Notes under the pieces: generated by a model
Told to the model about the DNA's origin: nothing
What the model saw: the letters and a program-made list of their open reading frames with translations, nothing else
The model's database searches: none
NCBI GenBank assembly: GCA_944323875.1
Contig: CALUUH010000003.1
Span: forward strand, 1-64,000
Length of the DNA stretch: 64,000 bases
DNA from: Candidatus Gastranaerophilales bacterium
GTDB taxonomy: Bacteria; Cyanobacteriota; Vampirovibrionia; Gastranaerophilales; Gastranaerophilaceae
Direction of reading: 5' to 3'
In this document: positions 1-8,312 of the stretch, in pieces
How the letters are laid out: each line of letters begins with the position of its first letter
How positions within the stretch are numbered: the stretch's first letter is position 1
Program-made: the position numbers and the translations under genes

Positions 1-6
1 GACAGC

Positions 7-342
7 TTGACAAAGAATTGCCGCGACATGCACTGTTTTTTCTTTGGCGGAATAAATCAGCTTGACGGCCATATTTCTTTTGTGGACAAGGTCAATACAC
101 TTTATGATAACCAGCAGCGTAACAGAAATTTACTTGTAACATTTTTGAGCATTTTCGGCGTTATGTTTATTTCAGGATTAATAGGGCTCGGGGTGCAACT
201 ACATAGACTGGATACAACTTCGCAAAATTTAACTGTATTTATGGAAAATCAAAGACAGATAGAACTTGATATAGCGCAATTAAAGACAAAGGTAGGTATG
301 AATGAAAAGAATAATAATACATTGGACAGCGGGCGTTTATGA
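7..342 (+). CDS. Small membrane/coiled-coil protein of a prophage end (holin or hemolysin-like?)
   Basis: About 111 residues. The reading frame is already open at base 1, so the start is uncertain (TTG at 7, ATG at 28) and the gene may be cut by the window edge. One strong transmembrane segment (roughly residues 41-65, rich in L, V, F, I, G) is followed by a polar heptad-like helix with repeated Q, L and I. It overlaps the downstream amidase gene by 41 bases in another frame. A one-TM, coiled-coil protein directly before an endolysin suggests a holin- or XhlA-like lysis accessory protein, but no family signature was recognised. The lysis role is inferred from position only. Confidence 0.5.
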   Translation: MTKNCRDMHCFFFGGINQLDGHISFVDKVNTLYDNQQRNRNLLVTFLSIFGVMFISGLIGLGVQLHRLDTTSQNLTVFMENQRQIELDIAQLKTKVGMNEKNNNTLDSGRL

Positions 343-790
343 GCCTAACACAACAGATTTAGAACATTACCACTATCTCATTGATGGCAGTGGTAATATT
401 CATAATGGGAAACATAATGTAGAAGACAATGAAAATTGTAATGACGGGAATTATGCGGCACATACGGGCGGTGGTAATACAGGCAGTATTGGCATCTCTA
501 TGTGTGGGATGTATGGCTATATTAATCATAAAAATACTGGTAATTATCCACTTACAAAGATTCAATGTGAAAGATGTTTTAAACTTATTGCAGAGCTAGC
601 TAAAAAATATAATATTGCGATTACTCCACAAACGGTAATGACACATTACGAGTTCGGTGTTAAAAATCCCCAAACTACAAGTAGCGGTAAAATTGATATT
701 GTATATTTGCCGCCTTATCCTGATATTGAACAATCGAAAGTGGGGGATTTTATTCGTAATAAAGCCAGATGGTATTTAGACAAAATTTAA
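302..790 (+). CDS. N-acetylmuramoyl-L-alanine amidase (phage-type endolysin)
   Basis: A 162-residue Amidase_2/PGRP-fold enzyme that would cut the amide bond between N-acetylmuramic acid and L-alanine in peptidoglycan. The N-terminus reads KRIIIHWTAG, where the His is the usual first zinc ligand. AAHTGG and GISMCGM fill the middle of the fold, and MTHYEFG near residue 116 gives the second zinc His. PPYPD near residue 140 probably supplies the third ligand. There is no signal peptide and no cell-wall-binding domain, as expected for a holin-released endolysin. It is the last gene before a strong terminator and a tRNA-gene junction, consistent with the lysis end of a prophage or its remnant. The family call is firm; the phage origin is inferred. 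Confidence 0.88.
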   Translation: MKRIIIHWTAGVYEPNTTDLEHYHYLIDGSGNIHNGKHNVEDNENCNDGNYAAHTGGGNTGSIGISMCGMYGYINHKNTGNYPLTKIQCERCFKLIAELAKKYNIAITPQTVMTHYEFGVKNPQTTSSGKIDIVYLPPYPDIEQSKVGDFIRNKARWYLDKI

Positions 791-846
791 CAATCTTTTT
801 CATTAGACATGGTGCATTGCACCATCTCCTTTCTTAAAGCATATTA

Positions 847-877
847 GCTCCGGTGAAATTAATCACCGGAGCTTTTT
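847..877 (+). terminator. Intrinsic terminator after endolysin
   Basis: A perfect 10-bp stem (gctccggtga with tcaccggagc) with a 6-nt AT loop, followed by five T. It closes the prophage-like transcription unit on the plus strand. Confidence 0.9.
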
Positions 878-910
878 ATTGCAAATTTGCTAAACATTTT
901 ATAAAATTTT

Positions 911-1040
911 ATCGTGCTCAAATCGTGCTCAATTTTGTTTATTAAAAGCTGTAAAACTTGTAAAAGAATGATTAATAAAACTTTATAAAAGGCTTGTATT
1001 TTGTACATATTTGATGCAACTTGTAAAAATTGTAAAACTT
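911..1040. repeat. Short direct repeats next to the tRNA-Ser junction (possible integrase arm sites)
   Basis: An 11-bp unit (atcgtgctcaa) is tandemly duplicated at 911-932. Pairs of TTGTAAAA/TGTAAAAC motifs lie at 950-966 and again at 1019-1040, ending directly at the tRNA-Ser fragment. Repeats like these beside a tRNA junction resemble recombinase arm-binding sites. No integrase gene lies in the 791-1236 spacer, so this is inference. Apart from these repeats, the terminator and the tRNA fragment with its promoter, nothing else was recognised in that 446-base gap. Confidence 0.4.
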
Positions 1041-1081
1041 AAAAATCAAGATTGCACCTTAAGCCGCTCGGACACCTCTCC
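1041..1081 (-). pseudogene. 5' half of tRNA-Ser(UGA), interrupted after the anticodon
   Basis: Read on the minus strand from 1081, the sequence has the tRNA-Ser acceptor strand GGAGAGG, a serine-type D-arm (GTCCGAGCGGCTTAAGG) and an anticodon-loop start ending in CTTGA, giving anticodon UGA. From base 37 onward the expected anticodon stem 3' side, variable arm and TTCGA T-loop are absent, and AT-rich sequence with repeats replaces them. No 3' half was found in 791-1040. Because prophage genes abut it, the junction looks like an attachment site, with the 3' half possibly at the other end of the element, outside the window. Confidence 0.7.
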
Positions 1082-1117
1082 TAATACACGCTATTTTATT
1101 AGCATGCCGGTACTATA

Positions 1118-1146
1118 ATTGTACTTTAATAATTTCCCTTTGTAAA
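1118..1146 (-). promoter_or_regulatory. Promoter of the split tRNA-Ser gene
   Basis: On the minus strand TTTACA (1146-1141), a 17-nt spacer and TACAAT (1123-1118) lie about 37 nt upstream of the first tRNA base. The preserved promoter suggests the 5' half is the original chromosomal side. Confidence 0.6.
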
Positions 1147-1236
1147 TAGAGAAGCAGTATTTAATTCGTACGGCAGCATTTCACAATTACACCTGCGCTT
1201 AAAAAGTATCCTATACTTCCTGTCTTTAAACATATA

Positions 1237-2640
1237 TCAGACACCTATATCTCGAAGCCGCTTTCCATCCATAAGATTTTTTTCGATTGTTTCCAGTGAA
1301 ATACCTTTGGTTTCAGGGATTAACAAGATCGTCAACACAATAAATACAAGGTTTAATGCCGTGTAAATCCAGAAGGTAGCGGCAATACCGTACATATTAA
1401 TCATAGTTAAGAAGGTTGCGCCGATAATCATATTGGTAATCCAGTTTGTTGTGGTTGAACAAGCTACACCGAAATCGCGGCTTTTGAGCGGTTGAATTTC
1501 CGAACACAAAATCCAGACAACAGGCCCTGCGCTCATCGCAAAACTTGTTATTGTAAATAATGTCATCACAACAGCAACAATTGAAATCCAGAGCGCATCA
1601 AAACCTGCGTTTATCATATACAAACATACACCCAGCAAGAATGTACCGAGCGCCATGCCGGCAAAACCTATTTTTAAAATTGGTTTTCTACCCTGTTTGT
1701 CAACTGTTTTCATTGCAATAAGTGTAGCAAGAGCGTTTGTAAGTCCGCAAACTACTGTTGCAATCATTTGTTGTTCGGTGTTAGCAAAACCTGCGTGCTT
1801 GAATATCTGAGGCGCATAATAAAGAATTACATTCATACCAGTAAACTGCTGCATTGCCTGCAAAAGCATACCCAGATATACAGCACGCCTTACATTTTTA
1901 TTTTCTTTAAATAGACTCCAGCCTTCCTGTTTAACTTTCAGACTTTCATGAATTTCATTCAACTCTGCATCAGCCTTTGCGTCTGTTGTGGAAAGCATCC
2001 TGAGAATTTGTTTTGCTTTGTCGAATTTACCTTTTGAAGCCAGCCAGCGCGGACTGTCAGGAAGTCCAAACACAGATATCATAAGCAATAATGCCGGTAA
2101 ACTTATAACACCGAGCATAAGACGCCAGTGACCGCCGTAACTGAATATTGTATCTGAAATAAATGCGGTTAAAATACCTATTGTAACCATCATTTGATAC
2201 ATTGAAATAAGTTTGCCTCTATCTTCTTTTTCAGACATTTCAGATAAGTATAGCGGAGCGACATACGAAGCAATACCTACTGCAAACCCGAGCATTATAC
2301 GCGATAATAAAAGAATAGGCACTGTCGGCGCGCAAGAACATCCGAACGATCCGAGAACAAATAAAGCAGCACCGAGCATTAAACTTTTCTTTCGTCCGAG
2401 TCGGAATGATATCCAGCCCGTTGATATTGCGCCTAATGCGGCCCCGAGCATCATTGTGCTTACAACCCATTCCTGTAATCGGCTTGTAAGATCAAAATGT
2501 GTTGTTATAAAAGGCAATGCACCTGAAATTACCCCGATATCCAGACCGAAAAGTAATCCTGCCATGCCGGCCGCAAAAGTGATAAAAATTTTCATGCGTT
2601 TAGCTTTAACAGCACGTTCAATATTGTTGTCAGCTTCCAT
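1237..2640 (-). CDS. MFS sugar porter (proton-coupled sugar uptake)
   Basis: 467 residues with about twelve transmembrane segments, in the Sugar Porter family (GalP/XylE/AraE-like). Signature motifs are visible. The GRKKS loop follows TM2 near residue 84, the PDSPRWL motif near 200 ends the first six-TM half, [14 protein letters not shown] near 277 is the sugar-binding TM7 signature, and PETKG near 444 lies after TM12. It probably imports a hexose or pentose with protons across the inner membrane; the substrate cannot be read from sequence. The start at 2640 has a good AGGAG ribosome site. It is monocistronic and divergent from the serine operon, with 193 bp of AT-rich DNA between them. Confidence 0.93.
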   Translation of the reverse strand: MEADNNIERAVKAKRMKIFITFAAGMAGLLFGLDIGVISGALPFITTHFDLTSRLQEWVVSTMMLGAALGAISTGWISFRLGRKKSLMLGAALFVLGSFGCSCAPTVPILLLSRIMLGFAVGIASYVAPLYLSEMSEKEDRGKLISMYQMMVTIGILTAFISDTIFSYGGHWRLMLGVISLPALLLMISVFGLPDSPRWLASKGKFDKAKQILRMLSTTDAKADAELNEIHESLKVKQEGWSLFKENKNVRRAVYLGMLLQAMQQFTGMNVILYYAPQIFKHAGFANTEQQMIATVVCGLTNALATLIAMKTVDKQGRKPILKIGFAGMALGTFLLGVCLYMINAGFDALWISIVAVVMTLFTITSFAMSAGPVVWILCSEIQPLKSRDFGVACSTTTNWITNMIIGATFLTMINMYGIAATFWIYTALNLVFIVLTILLIPETKGISLETIEKNLMDGKRLRDIGV

Positions 2641-2833
2641 ATAAATCTCCTAATATACTCAAAAAACGAAAATATATTTATATTATACCCTTGATGCAGT
2701 AATAAATAACCCCTCACTTAAAGTAATTTTTAAAATAATAATATTCCCTAAATCAATATATATACTTTTATTACAAAATATCCTTTTATTCAGACATGTG
2801 CAATAATCATATTGTTATTATGGAGGGAAACAA

Positions 2834-3991
2834 ATGAAAGACAAAACTTTTTTAATGATTCCGGGGCCGACACCTGTTCCGGAAAGTGTACTGTTAGAAA
2901 TAGCAAAACATCCTATAGGACACAGAAGCTCGGAATTTTCCTCCATCTTAGAAGAAGTTTACACAAACCTTAAATACGTGTTCCAAACTGAAAATGATGT
3001 ATTTATGTTTACATCAAGCGGCACGGGCGCAATGTGCGCTGCGTTGGAAAACCTTATTAATGAAGGCGATAAAGTTCTTTCACTGGTTATAGGAAATTTC
3101 GGCAACCGCTGGGCAAAAATCGCAGAGTCACGCGGCGCAATTGTTGAAAAAATAGAAGTAGAGGCAGGAGATGTCATTAATCCTGAAGTTCTGAAAAAAC
3201 GTCTTGCAGAAGATGTAAATAAAGAGATTAAAATAGTAACCCTGACTCACAGCGAAACATCAACCGGTGCTGCTAACGATATAAAAACACTGTGTTCTAT
3301 AATAAAAGAGCACGGGGCATTATCTGTTGTTGACGGAGTAACAAGTGTTTGTGCCATGCCTTGTAAACCGGATGAATGGGGAATAGATGTTCTTGTCTCA
3401 GGTTCACAAAAAGGCTTTATGATTCCGCCGGGGCTGGCTTTTCTTGTTGCCAATGAAAAAGCCTGGAAGGTGTATGAACAGTGTAAACACCCCGGTTTCT
3501 ATTTTGATTGGGCTGCGCACAGAAAATCCGTAAGAGCGAATTCCACGCCTTTCACACCTGCTGTTAATCTAATTGCAGGTCTGAATGTTGCTCTGAAAAT
3601 GATTAAAGAAGAAGGTATAGACAATATGAATGCGCGCCACAGACGGCATGCTATGGCATTACGTGCTGCGCTCAGAGCTATTAATTTGAAACTTCTGGTA
3701 GAAAATGATGAAAATGCAAGTTATGCAATAACATCTATTCTTCCGCCTGACGGCATCACTGTTCCTGACATCAGAAAAACTTTGCAAAAGGATTATGATA
3801 TTGTCGTTGCGAACGGTCAAAATCAGTTAAAGGACAGAATATTCAGAATGGGAACTCTCGGTTTTGTTTGTGACAGGGATTTAATCGCGTCAGTCGGAGC
3901 TCTTGAAGCAACATTATTAAAACTCGGGCATAAATTTGAACTCGGAGCAGGAGTAAAAACACTTATTACAGAATTAAATAAAGGAAATTAA
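2834..3991 (+). CDS. Class V aminotransferase, probably phosphoserine/serine-pyruvate type
   Basis: 385 residues, a PLP-dependent fold-type I enzyme of the alanine-glyoxylate/serine-pyruvate aminotransferase group. The N-terminal MIPGPTPVP motif is typical of this group. The PLP-binding lysine is in SGSQKGF, about residue 193, and the VDGVTS motif lies before it. A GGAGG site precedes ATG 2834. It starts a three-gene operon with serA and serB and no serC is nearby, so the likely job is the second step of phosphorylated serine synthesis: 3-phosphohydroxypyruvate plus glutamate to phosphoserine. A glyoxylate or pyruvate specificity cannot be excluded. The family is certain; the substrate is inferred from the operon. 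Confidence 0.88.
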   Translation: MKDKTFLMIPGPTPVPESVLLEIAKHPIGHRSSEFSSILEEVYTNLKYVFQTENDVFMFTSSGTGAMCAALENLINEGDKVLSLVIGNFGNRWAKIAESRGAIVEKIEVEAGDVINPEVLKKRLAEDVNKEIKIVTLTHSETSTGAANDIKTLCSIIKEHGALSVVDGVTSVCAMPCKPDEWGIDVLVSGSQKGFMIPPGLAFLVANEKAWKVYEQCKHPGFYFDWAAHRKSVRANSTPFTPAVNLIAGLNVALKMIKEEGIDNMNARHRRHAMALRAALRAINLKLLVENDENASYAITSILPPDGITVPDIRKTLQKDYDIVVANGQNQLKDRIFRMGTLGFVCDRDLIASVGALEATLLKLGHKFELGAGVKTLITELNKGN

Positions 3992-3995
3992 TATA

Positions 3996-5594
3996 ATGAA
4001 AGTTTTAGTTACGGATAAAATAAATGAAGCGGCCGGAAAAATCATTGAGCGGGCTGCACAGGTAGATTTTTTACCGACAATGAGCGAAGATGAATTAATC
4101 AAGATAATTCCTCAATATGACGCCCTGATGGTAAGAAGCCAGACCAAAGTTACGGCAAAAATTATAGATGCCGGCGAAAATCTTAAAATTATCGGTCGTG
4201 CCGGTGTCGGAGTTGACAATATTGATGTGGAAGCAGCCACTCAAAAAGGCATAATTGTTGTGAATTCGCCTGACGGAAACACAATGGCTGCCGCAGAGCA
4301 TACAATTGCGCTTATGCTTGCAATGGCGCGCAATATCGCACCTGCTGCAATATCAACAAAATCAGGAAAATGGGAGCGTTCAAAGTTTACAGGATGTGAG
4401 CTTTATAACAAAACGCTCGGAATTATCGGGCTTGGCAAAATCGGCTCTCATGTTGCTCAGGTAGCGCTTGCACTCGGGATGAAACTTGTTGTATACGATC
4501 CATACACATCTAAAGAGGTTGTTGAAAAAATGGGGGCTGAATATGCAAGTACCCTTGACGATTTCTGGGGAAAATGCGATTTTATCACAGTGCATGTTCC
4601 AAAAACAAAAGAAACAATAAATCTCATAAACAAAGATACAATTGCTAAAATGAAAAAGGGTGTAAGGCTTGTTAACTGTGCGCGCGGCGGCATCATAAAC
4701 GAGCAGGACTTAAAAGATGCTATAGAAAGCGGTCAGGTCGCCTCTGCTGCAATTGATGTTTACGAAAACGAACCAAACATTGCAGAGTGTCCGCTTATCC
4801 ACTGTGACGGAAATCTGGTATTGACACCGCATTTAGGTGCAAGCACTCAGGAAGCCCAATTAAATGTAGCTATTGATGTTGCCGAACAAATCAAAGCCGT
4901 TTTGACAGGCGGTTCAGCTTCCTCTGCTGTTAATATTCCGTCCCTTCGTCCGGACAGGCTTGAGCCGGTTAAGGATTATATGCAGATCGCTGAAAATTCC
5001 GGTGAGCTTGCAATGCAGATATCTGAAGGTGTAATTAAATCAATTGAAATTACCGCGCAAAGTGATCTGGCCGAGCTTGATATTCAGCCGCTTGAAGTCG
5101 CTGTGCTTAAAGGTGTTCTGGCCTCTATGCTGGAAGGCGTCAACTATGTCAATGCGCCTGTTCTTGCTAAAAAACGCGGTATTGATATAATCTCCACCCG
5201 TTCAAAAGCTAAATGTAATTTTGCAGGATTACTCACTGTCAAACTTGTTACCGACAAGGGCAATTCAATTGTTGCGGGAGCGCTTGTGGCCAAAGATATT
5301 CCGCGTATCGTAAAAATCAACGACTACGAAACAAGTATAAGGCCGCAAAAGCACATGCTTATAATTCCGCACAGAAACCAGCCGTCCATGATCGCAAAAG
5401 TTGCGCAGGTTATAGGTGAAAATAATATTAACATAGGCTCTATGAACGTTGTTCAGAAAAACGACAGGCATGAAACAGAATCTATCATGGTAATAAACAT
5501 TGACACCTCCGTAAATTCCGCAATACTCTCTGATATTGAAAAAATTGACGGTGTTCACAATCCTAAGTATATAAAACTTACGGCCGTTGAATAA
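3996..5594 (+). CDS. serA: D-3-phosphoglycerate dehydrogenase (long form with ACT domain)
   Basis: 532 residues; oxidises 3-phosphoglycerate to 3-phosphohydroxypyruvate with NAD, the first step of serine synthesis. The order is a D-isomer 2-hydroxyacid dehydrogenase substrate domain, an NAD-binding domain with GLGKIG near residue 145, catalytic Arg in NCARGG (about 230), Glu in ENEP (about 259) and His in TPHLGAS (about 279). An intervening allosteric substrate-binding domain follows (about 320-450), then a C-terminal ACT domain (about 455-532) that in this family usually senses serine. It starts four bases after the aminotransferase stop, with AAAGGA as ribosome site, and overlaps nothing in frame downstream. 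Confidence 0.96.
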   Translation: MKVLVTDKINEAAGKIIERAAQVDFLPTMSEDELIKIIPQYDALMVRSQTKVTAKIIDAGENLKIIGRAGVGVDNIDVEAATQKGIIVVNSPDGNTMAAAEHTIALMLAMARNIAPAAISTKSGKWERSKFTGCELYNKTLGIIGLGKIGSHVAQVALALGMKLVVYDPYTSKEVVEKMGAEYASTLDDFWGKCDFITVHVPKTKETINLINKDTIAKMKKGVRLVNCARGGIINEQDLKDAIESGQVASAAIDVYENEPNIAECPLIHCDGNLVLTPHLGASTQEAQLNVAIDVAEQIKAVLTGGSASSAVNIPSLRPDRLEPVKDYMQIAENSGELAMQISEGVIKSIEITAQSDLAELDIQPLEVAVLKGVLASMLEGVNYVNAPVLAKKRGIDIISTRSKAKCNFAGLLTVKLVTDKGNSIVAGALVAKDIPRIVKINDYETSIRPQKHMLIIPHRNQPSMIAKVAQVIGENNINIGSMNVVQKNDRHETESIMVINIDTSVNSAILSDIEKIDGVHNPKYIKLTAVE

Positions 5595-5607
5595 AGAGGG
5601 GCGACAG

Positions 5608-6228
5608 ATGAAGTTAGCAGTTTTTGACTTTGATTCGACCTTAATGGATGGTGAGACGTTGGAATTTCTTGCGGCAGAAGCTGGAATAGAAGCGCAGATA
5701 AAGGAAATTACAGGTAAAGCTATGCGCGGTGAGCTTGATTTTTTTGAAAGTCTGCAAAAGAGAGTATCGCTTTTAAAAGGAATGGAGGTCAAAACTGTTA
5801 ACCGCATTTGTGAAGCGCTTCCGCCAATGAATGGCGTGCAGGAAACAATCAGTGAACTCAAAAAATCCGGTTACAAGGTTGTTTGTTTTTCCGGCGGGTT
5901 TAAAAATGCGACAATGCCGTTTATGAAAAAATACGGGTTGGATGCGGAATTTTCGAACATCCTGCATGAAAGAGACGGTTTACTTACCGGCATGGTGGGC
6001 GGCGAGATGATGTTTAATGACAGCAAAGGTGCAATGTTGCAAAAGTTACAGCGTTTACTGGGGGTTACATCTTCCGACACTCTTGTTGTGGGAGATGGGG
6101 CAAACGACATAAGTATGTTCCGGCATGCCGGCAGAAAAATCGCGTTCTGCGCAAAGCCTATTTTAAAGGCAGAGGCTGACATTATCATTGACAGCAAGGA
6201 TTTGACCTTGATTCTGGATAAAATTTGA
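5608..6228 (+). CDS. serB: Phosphoserine phosphatase (HAD family)
   Basis: About 206 residues; releases phosphate from phosphoserine, the last step of serine synthesis. HAD motif I is DFDST near residues 7-11, with nucleophile and acid-base aspartates. Motif II is CFSGGF near residue 94 and motif IV is VGDGANDISM near residue 160. An in-frame TTG exists at 5587, inside the serA end, but ATG 5608 is preceded by GAGGGG at correct spacing and puts the DFDST motif at the usual distance, so 5608 is preferred. It completes the serine operon; the tRNA-Leu promoter begins over its stop codon. Confidence 0.93.
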   Translation: MKLAVFDFDSTLMDGETLEFLAAEAGIEAQIKEITGKAMRGELDFFESLQKRVSLLKGMEVKTVNRICEALPPMNGVQETISELKKSGYKVVCFSGGFKNATMPFMKKYGLDAEFSNILHERDGLLTGMVGGEMMFNDSKGAMLQKLQRLLGVTSSDTLVVGDGANDISMFRHAGRKIAFCAKPILKAEADIIIDSKDLTLILDKI

Positions 6229-6229
6229 C

Positions 6230-6257
6230 TTTACTTATTTTGAGTTTGTGCTATAAT
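6230..6257 (+). promoter_or_regulatory. Promoter of tRNA-Leu
   Basis: TTTACT at 6230-6235, a 16-nt spacer and a perfect TATAAT at 6252-6257. The tRNA begins nine bases after the -10 box. Confidence 0.65.
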
Positions 6258-6265
6258 AAAGGTAT

Positions 6266-6346
6266 GCCGAAGTGGTGGAATGGTAGACACGTACGTTTCA
6301 GGTGCGTATGGAGCAATCCGTAAGGGTTCAAGTCCCTTCTTCGGCA
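6266..6346 (+). tRNA. tRNA-Leu (anticodon CAG)
   Basis: An 81-nt class II tRNA. The acceptor stem GCCGAAG pairs with CTTCGGC, and discriminator base A is at 6346. The anticodon loop contains TTCAGGT, giving CAG, which reads CUG leucine codons. A short variable arm (GGA-GCAA-TCC) precedes the T-loop GGGTTCAAGTCCC. No CCA is encoded, so it must be added enzymatically. It has its own promoter and is followed by a strong terminator. Confidence 0.96.
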
Positions 6347-6381
6347 AATAAATAGGCGGGCTTTTGCCCGCCTATTTATTT
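6346..6381 (+). terminator. Terminator after tRNA-Leu
   Basis: A perfect 16-bp inverted repeat (core AGGCGGGC with GCCCGCCT) with a TTTT loop; the 3' side ends in TATTTATTT. It starts at the discriminator base of the tRNA, so it probably also defines the 3' precursor end. Confidence 0.88.
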
Positions 6382-6498
6382 GCCCGCAACATAAGGTACG
6401 CAGAACCCCAATGCGCAGCATTTTGGGTTCAAGCGCGAGCCGGCAGAGTTTGTAGGTTGGGGTTTCTACACCAACACTAAGTACCAGAAAATGAAATT
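6382..6498. repeat. Intergenic stretch with palindromic repeat-like sequence
   Basis: The segment holds GTAGGTTGGGGTTTCTACACC-like sequence with partly self-complementary ends, resembling short palindromic repeats of cyanobacterial-type spacers. No ORF or clear promoter is seen. Confidence 0.3.
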
Positions 6499-7089
6499 TT
6501 AATCAATTAACGTTACTCCCGTTGAACACCCTCGTCTGGTATTATGCTTTCGCCAGCCATGGTTTGTTCGGATATCTCTATATCGGCCGGCATTATTTAG
6601 CCGCATGGCCTCGCGTTCAGCCTCAAAGTAATCCATGTACGCGGGATCCATTTGGGGAGTTATACCCGTTGGCACTCCGCCCATCATATAGTTCCCGAAT
6701 GAGTGCAGTATGCTTTTTACGCCGCTGCCAGACATAATTGGCGGTGTATAATAATTATCATATCCTGAATACCCGTATGAATATAGCGGAGGATTGTAAT
6801 CCATTTTTGAACTGGCTTTTTTTATTGTAGAAATTCTTTGTTTTAAGTCACCGGATTGCGCGGCCCCAAACATTTCTTCCTCAAGTCTTGTAACACGTTC
6901 TTCCGGAGTATCTGTATCAAAAGTTCTGCTGAAAACCTTATTTTCAAGCCGTGAAATGCTTCTGTTCTGGTTGGCAAAACTGCAATATTGTCCCGGATAT
7001 GCAGGTGTATATGTTGTTACATATCTTGGTTTGGCAAGTACAAATTGAACATTCAGTAATAAAATCAACGCCAGTATAAATCTAATCAT
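6499..7089 (-). CDS. Secreted lineage-specific protein of unknown function
   Basis: 196 residues. A clear Sec signal peptide is present (MIRFILALILLLNVQFVLA followed by KPRY), so the product is exported to the periplasm or beyond. A segment near residues 46-78 has two copies of an RLE-centred pattern (SRLENKVFSRTF and TRLEEEMFG). That pattern is familiar from exported proteins of cyanobacteria-like genomes but has no known activity. The rest is rich in Tyr, Gly, Pro and Arg. GAGGAAA precedes the ATG. It is monocistronic and no function is proposed. Confidence 0.75.
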   Translation of the reverse strand: MIRFILALILLLNVQFVLAKPRYVTTYTPAYPGQYCSFANQNRSISRLENKVFSRTFDTDTPEERVTRLEEEMFGAAQSGDLKQRISTIKKASSKMDYNPPLYSYGYSGYDNYYTPPIMSGSGVKSILHSFGNYMMGGVPTGITPQMDPAYMDYFEAEREAMRLNNAGRYRDIRTNHGWRKHNTRRGCSTGVTLID

Positions 7090-7180
7090 ATAAATTTCCT
7101 CACTCTATAAGAGAAATTTATACCGGTTATTATGATAATACATTACCGAATTGACTAAAGCGTCTGGATAATATAATAAA

Positions 7181-7202
7181 AAAGAGGTTGTTGCCAACCT
7201 CT
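7181..7202 (-). terminator. Terminator of the 7232-8104 gene
   Basis: On the minus strand an 8-bp stem (agaggttg with caacctct) and a 4-nt loop are followed by a run of six T and TATT. Confidence 0.85.
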
Positions 7203-7231
7203 ACACACACTATATTCACACTTTAGTCTTA

Positions 7232-8104
7232 TTAATGAGTTTGAGTTTCTTCAGCCGGAGCAGCTTCTACATGTTTGTTTAAACTTGTTTTAGGGCCTGC
7301 GCCTAATGCGGCCAATCCTGCAATTAGGGCGCCTGCGGCTGCAACAAGAAGTGGTTTGCTCTTTCCGAGAAATTTGAAATATTTGCTGAAACTTAGAAGA
7401 TATGCGCCTGCGCCGCCTACAACCGCGCCGCCTGCTGCACGGCCTAAAATCTTTTTGGTTTGATCACCGCGGCCTACCGGCTGACCTGTGATATCTGCTA
7501 TGTTTTCTTCTGCTGTTTTATTATCTGCAAGGCCGAATGTTACAGCTTGAATAAATCCTTGAGTGAATGCATCTTTGCCGTTCGCTCTGATATCATCTAC
7601 AAGATCAGTATGGAATTGCTGTTCATATAAGCTTCTGGCACGGTTCAATACATCTGCATCAGTTCCGTTCGGATAAGCTGCTTTTACTGCTTCCACATAA
7701 TGAGATAATGCCGGAAGAATTTGTTCTTGTTCGTCTTTATGTATTTTTTCGTTTAACACTCTTGCTGCTTCTGCTATACCTTCCATTGGAGAGTTTAAGC
7801 GCAAATCAGCATTTCTTGATTTTTCCTGATAGCGTACTTGACGGTCAATAGAATAATCCTGCCATTTGTCCATCTGCTGCATCCAGTTGTCAGTATTCAT
7901 GCCTGTGAATGACGGAAACATCGGATACATTCCCATACCCATTCCGCCGAACAGACTGCCGTTCATACTCATTGGATTTGTGCTGTACATATCTTCAAAC
8001 AAATCATTCATTGCTATCTGATTGGAATATGCACTCATCATCCATGGATTCATTCCCATGCCGTAACCTGTTCCGTTTATTGCAGCAACACTCTGGTCTG
8101 CCAT
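7232..8104 (-). CDS. Met/Gly-rich membrane-associated protein, lineage-specific
   Basis: 290 residues, family not recognised. The first 75 residues are rich in Met, Gly, Asn and Ser (repeated GMGMG-type runs) and look disordered. Residues 85-205 are predicted mostly helical and charged. Residues about 220-270 form two hydrophobic glycine/alanine-rich segments (AAGGAVVGGAGAYLL and LLVAAAGALIAGLAALGAG) that could be a membrane hairpin. The tail is acidic. GGAGG lies upstream of ATG 8104 and a terminator follows, so it is a stand-alone gene divergent from the TPR gene. No function can be assigned. Confidence 0.72.
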   Translation of the reverse strand: MADQSVAAINGTGYGMGMNPWMMSAYSNQIAMNDLFEDMYSTNPMSMNGSLFGGMGMGMYPMFPSFTGMNTDNWMQQMDKWQDYSIDRQVRYQEKSRNADLRLNSPMEGIAEAARVLNEKIHKDEQEQILPALSHYVEAVKAAYPNGTDADVLNRARSLYEQQFHTDLVDDIRANGKDAFTQGFIQAVTFGLADNKTAEENIADITGQPVGRGDQTKKILGRAAGGAVVGGAGAYLLSFSKYFKFLGKSKPLLVAAAGALIAGLAALGAGPKTSLNKHVEAAPAEETQTH

Positions 8105-8312
8105 AACCTAACCTCCAATAAATTGAGTTTAACCTACCTTACTTATATAAACAATTTGAAGGTTATTAAATTGCGTTATGTATTACTTTTGTAAAATTTT
8201 CGTAACATTTCTTACAGGTATGATGCTTTTGAGTGCTGTAACTTGACGTTTTTTAACATATTTGCCAGTCGCGCGGGTTGCCGTTATTATATTATAAGAT
8301 GAGGTTTAAAGA

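Noticed and set aside
791-1081. Group I intron in the tRNA-Ser anticodon loop
   Set aside because: Cyanobacterial tRNA introns exist, but no 3' exon (variable arm and TTCGA T-arm) is found within the available 250 bases before the endolysin gene.
2213-2644. 143-residue plus-strand ORF opposite the sugar porter
   Set aside because: Antisense shadow of a clearly conserved transporter, without ribosome site or family.
5587-5607. TTG 5587 as serB start
   Set aside because: ATG 5608 has a GAGGGG site at good spacing and places the DFDST motif at the normal distance.
5265-5861. 198-residue minus-strand ORF over serA/serB
   Set aside because: Antisense to two conserved enzymes; no protein features.
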